Assembly (NCBI RefSeq): GCF_020184175.1
Contig: NC_065531.1
Location: 37,035,213 to 37,099,212, forward strand
DNA length: 64,000 nucleotides
Direction: 5' to 3'
Source: Aphis gossypii
Taxonomy: Eukaryota; Arthropoda; Insecta; Hemiptera; Aphididae
Below the pieces are notes generated by a model. It did not search any database. It was not told the origin of the DNA and saw nothing but the letters and a program-made list of their open reading frames with translations. The position numbers were made by a program, and so were the translations under genes. Below are positions 62,572-64,000 of this stretch, one piece after another. Each line of letters begins with the position of its first letter. The first letter of the stretch is position 1.

Positions 62572-64000
62572 CAAATAATAATAAAATCGGCTTTCTGAAT
62601 AGATTTGTCAATTGTAATTTAATTACACAACACATATCATAATATAATAATACCCTACTGTGTACGAGTAATGTTTATACGTGTCTAAAGTTAGGGAATG
62701 TGAAAAAATCGTTTTTGAATTTATTCGATGCGTGTCGTTGTACTCAGAATCTTGTTTCATGTATCATACCGTTCCTTTTTTTCTTCGTACCTTCCCAAAA
62801 AGTTTCTTGTCAATTTACATACAATTTATCCGAATACCGTAACACGCGTTTATCTAACACTGAAAGTTGATCGGACAGACAAAAAAGTGTTACGAGAAAC
62901 CCCAATGAAACATAAATATTTATATTATAAATGTTGACCATCAGACGTGGTAAGTGTACAAAATATTACTTATTTTAGCATTTTGCTGTCCAAATCTTTG
63001 TCCTATATAATAGTAACATTTTATATACAAAATACGAGCCATACTTAAGTTGTTAACCAATGATATGATAATAGTATGATTAATTATAATTAATATTATT
63101 AATTATTTAAAAGTTATGATAAAGTCATAGATAGGTATGGTATTTGTAAGGGTTAGATAATATAAGTTAAATGACAGGGCTACAATTCAAAATCGTTGTT
63201 CACTGACATATTCAGTGGTGACTTTGACGATACAATTTTTCTAAACTTTGCCGTGCGCTAATCACGTATAATATTATTATTATGTATCGTGTATTTATAT
63301 AAACCATCGTCTCATGCACGTTTACCTCGCAAGAGTGCAACCGAATGCATAATGTGAATGTGAAATGCGTGCGTATGTAGATGTGTGTATTTATGAGTAT
63401 TACCATGCGATTTCGTTGAGAGTGTGTAACCATACGTACGTTGCAAGTGTGTACGAAATACGTATACGAGAACACTATTATGGTTGTGGTGCCTACGTGG
63501 TAACGTGCTTGGTAATATTATTATCCATCAAAGCTGTGTTTTGAGGCTTTTTATAATGTCATCTCTTGTCGCTCTTACATAACACTATTATTATTAGTTA
63601 TATCAATCTAGACATCGATTTTTTTACAATGACACGATTAAAAAAGATGTAGGTACCTACCCATAATAGTAACACTTGTTTTTTTTTGTTTTAACCACCA
63701 CCAACCTACACGACCATACAGTGATTCAACTGTAGTGCACGAAAGATTTGGGATGGTTCCGTGGAGTCATGGAACCAGTATCATCAGAATCAGTAACAAA
63801 AGTTTTTATAACAATGTTAAACTACTCCGACAAGCAAAAACCGAAATAATAGTATTGTAAAAATAAACGAATCATAATTTCGTTCAAACCAAAAAATTAA
63901 ATTAAATTATAAAACAGAGGTTTTACTAAACTTCAAAATTATTAGATATTTGATATTGTAATTAATTATTTACGTGGGTTTTAATATCTATGTAGTATAT

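Larger units (their letters stand above)
60801..64000. other. AT-rich non-coding stretch
   Basis: No gene supported. It has (TA)n at 61410-61429 and 62549-62571, a small ATG frame at 62092-62304 (MAGSVSGGKGEGYKS and onward, 70 aa) with a good start context but an AT-rich tail, a GTG/GTAAGT donor-like site at 62950, and a GT-rich patch at 63330-63470. Confidence 0.45.

Noticed and set aside
1..64000. CRISPR arrays, bacterial operons, rRNA or conserved insect microRNA precursors
   Set aside because: None was seen when reading both strands. The composition and texture are those of a nuclear insect genome.

Overview
The window looks like nuclear DNA from an insect, most likely an aphid or close relative. 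It is strongly AT-rich (about 70-75% by eye) and full of A/T homopolymers, AT-rich triplet and (TA)n microsatellites, and recurrent words such as TAGGTACCTA and ATAATATTAT. No prokaryotic operons are present, and the only clear coding homology is a decayed insect-type retrotransposon. The species call is inference from sequence texture and repeat content. No search was possible.

There is no confidently recognisable intact gene, tRNA, rRNA or CRISPR array. Most of the 64 kb reads as intergenic or large-intron sequence. Several GC-richer islands interrupt it. The 2.04-3.0 kb island has GCN/CGT triplets, an Inr-like TCAGT and a short coding-like frame. A 5.46-6.29 kb island has no firm gene. The 26.09-26.42 kb island has a TATAAAAA box followed by TCAGTCAGT. 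The 28.69-29.34 kb island has an NRF-1-like site and a head-to-head pair of ACGTG sites. The 59.99-60.80 kb island has an 18-bp perfect palindrome. These are the best promoter, enhancer or first-exon candidates. A few small frames (19.3, 43.5, 45.1-45.4 and 46.6-46.9 kb) look more coding-like than their surroundings, but none matches a family I know.

The best-supported features are mobile elements. (1) 38,830-40,047: a 1.2-kb element with CAGRGGTRT inverted ends, similar subterminal sequence, and imperfect 8-bp flanking duplications (6/8 match), typical of a hAT-type non-autonomous DNA transposon. (2) 42,050-43,115: a frameshifted relic of ORF1 (gag-like, with a zinc-knuckle remnant) of a Jockey-type non-LTR retrotransposon on the + strand. 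It is A/C-rich and lies only 2 kb from the hAT-like element. (3) 35,100-36,400: a diverged repeat block with a roughly 185-bp internal periodicity. Its right end resembles a second, oppositely oriented copy at about 50.04 kb. Other findings are a diverged direct repeat flanking a 120-bp (ATGT)n microsatellite at 7.5-8.0 kb and a perfect 25-bp tandem duplication at 46.5 kb.

No set of genes working together can be described. The window is best read as a TE-seeded, gene-poor region with scattered regulatory islands, possibly the introns or upstream region of a gene whose body lies outside.
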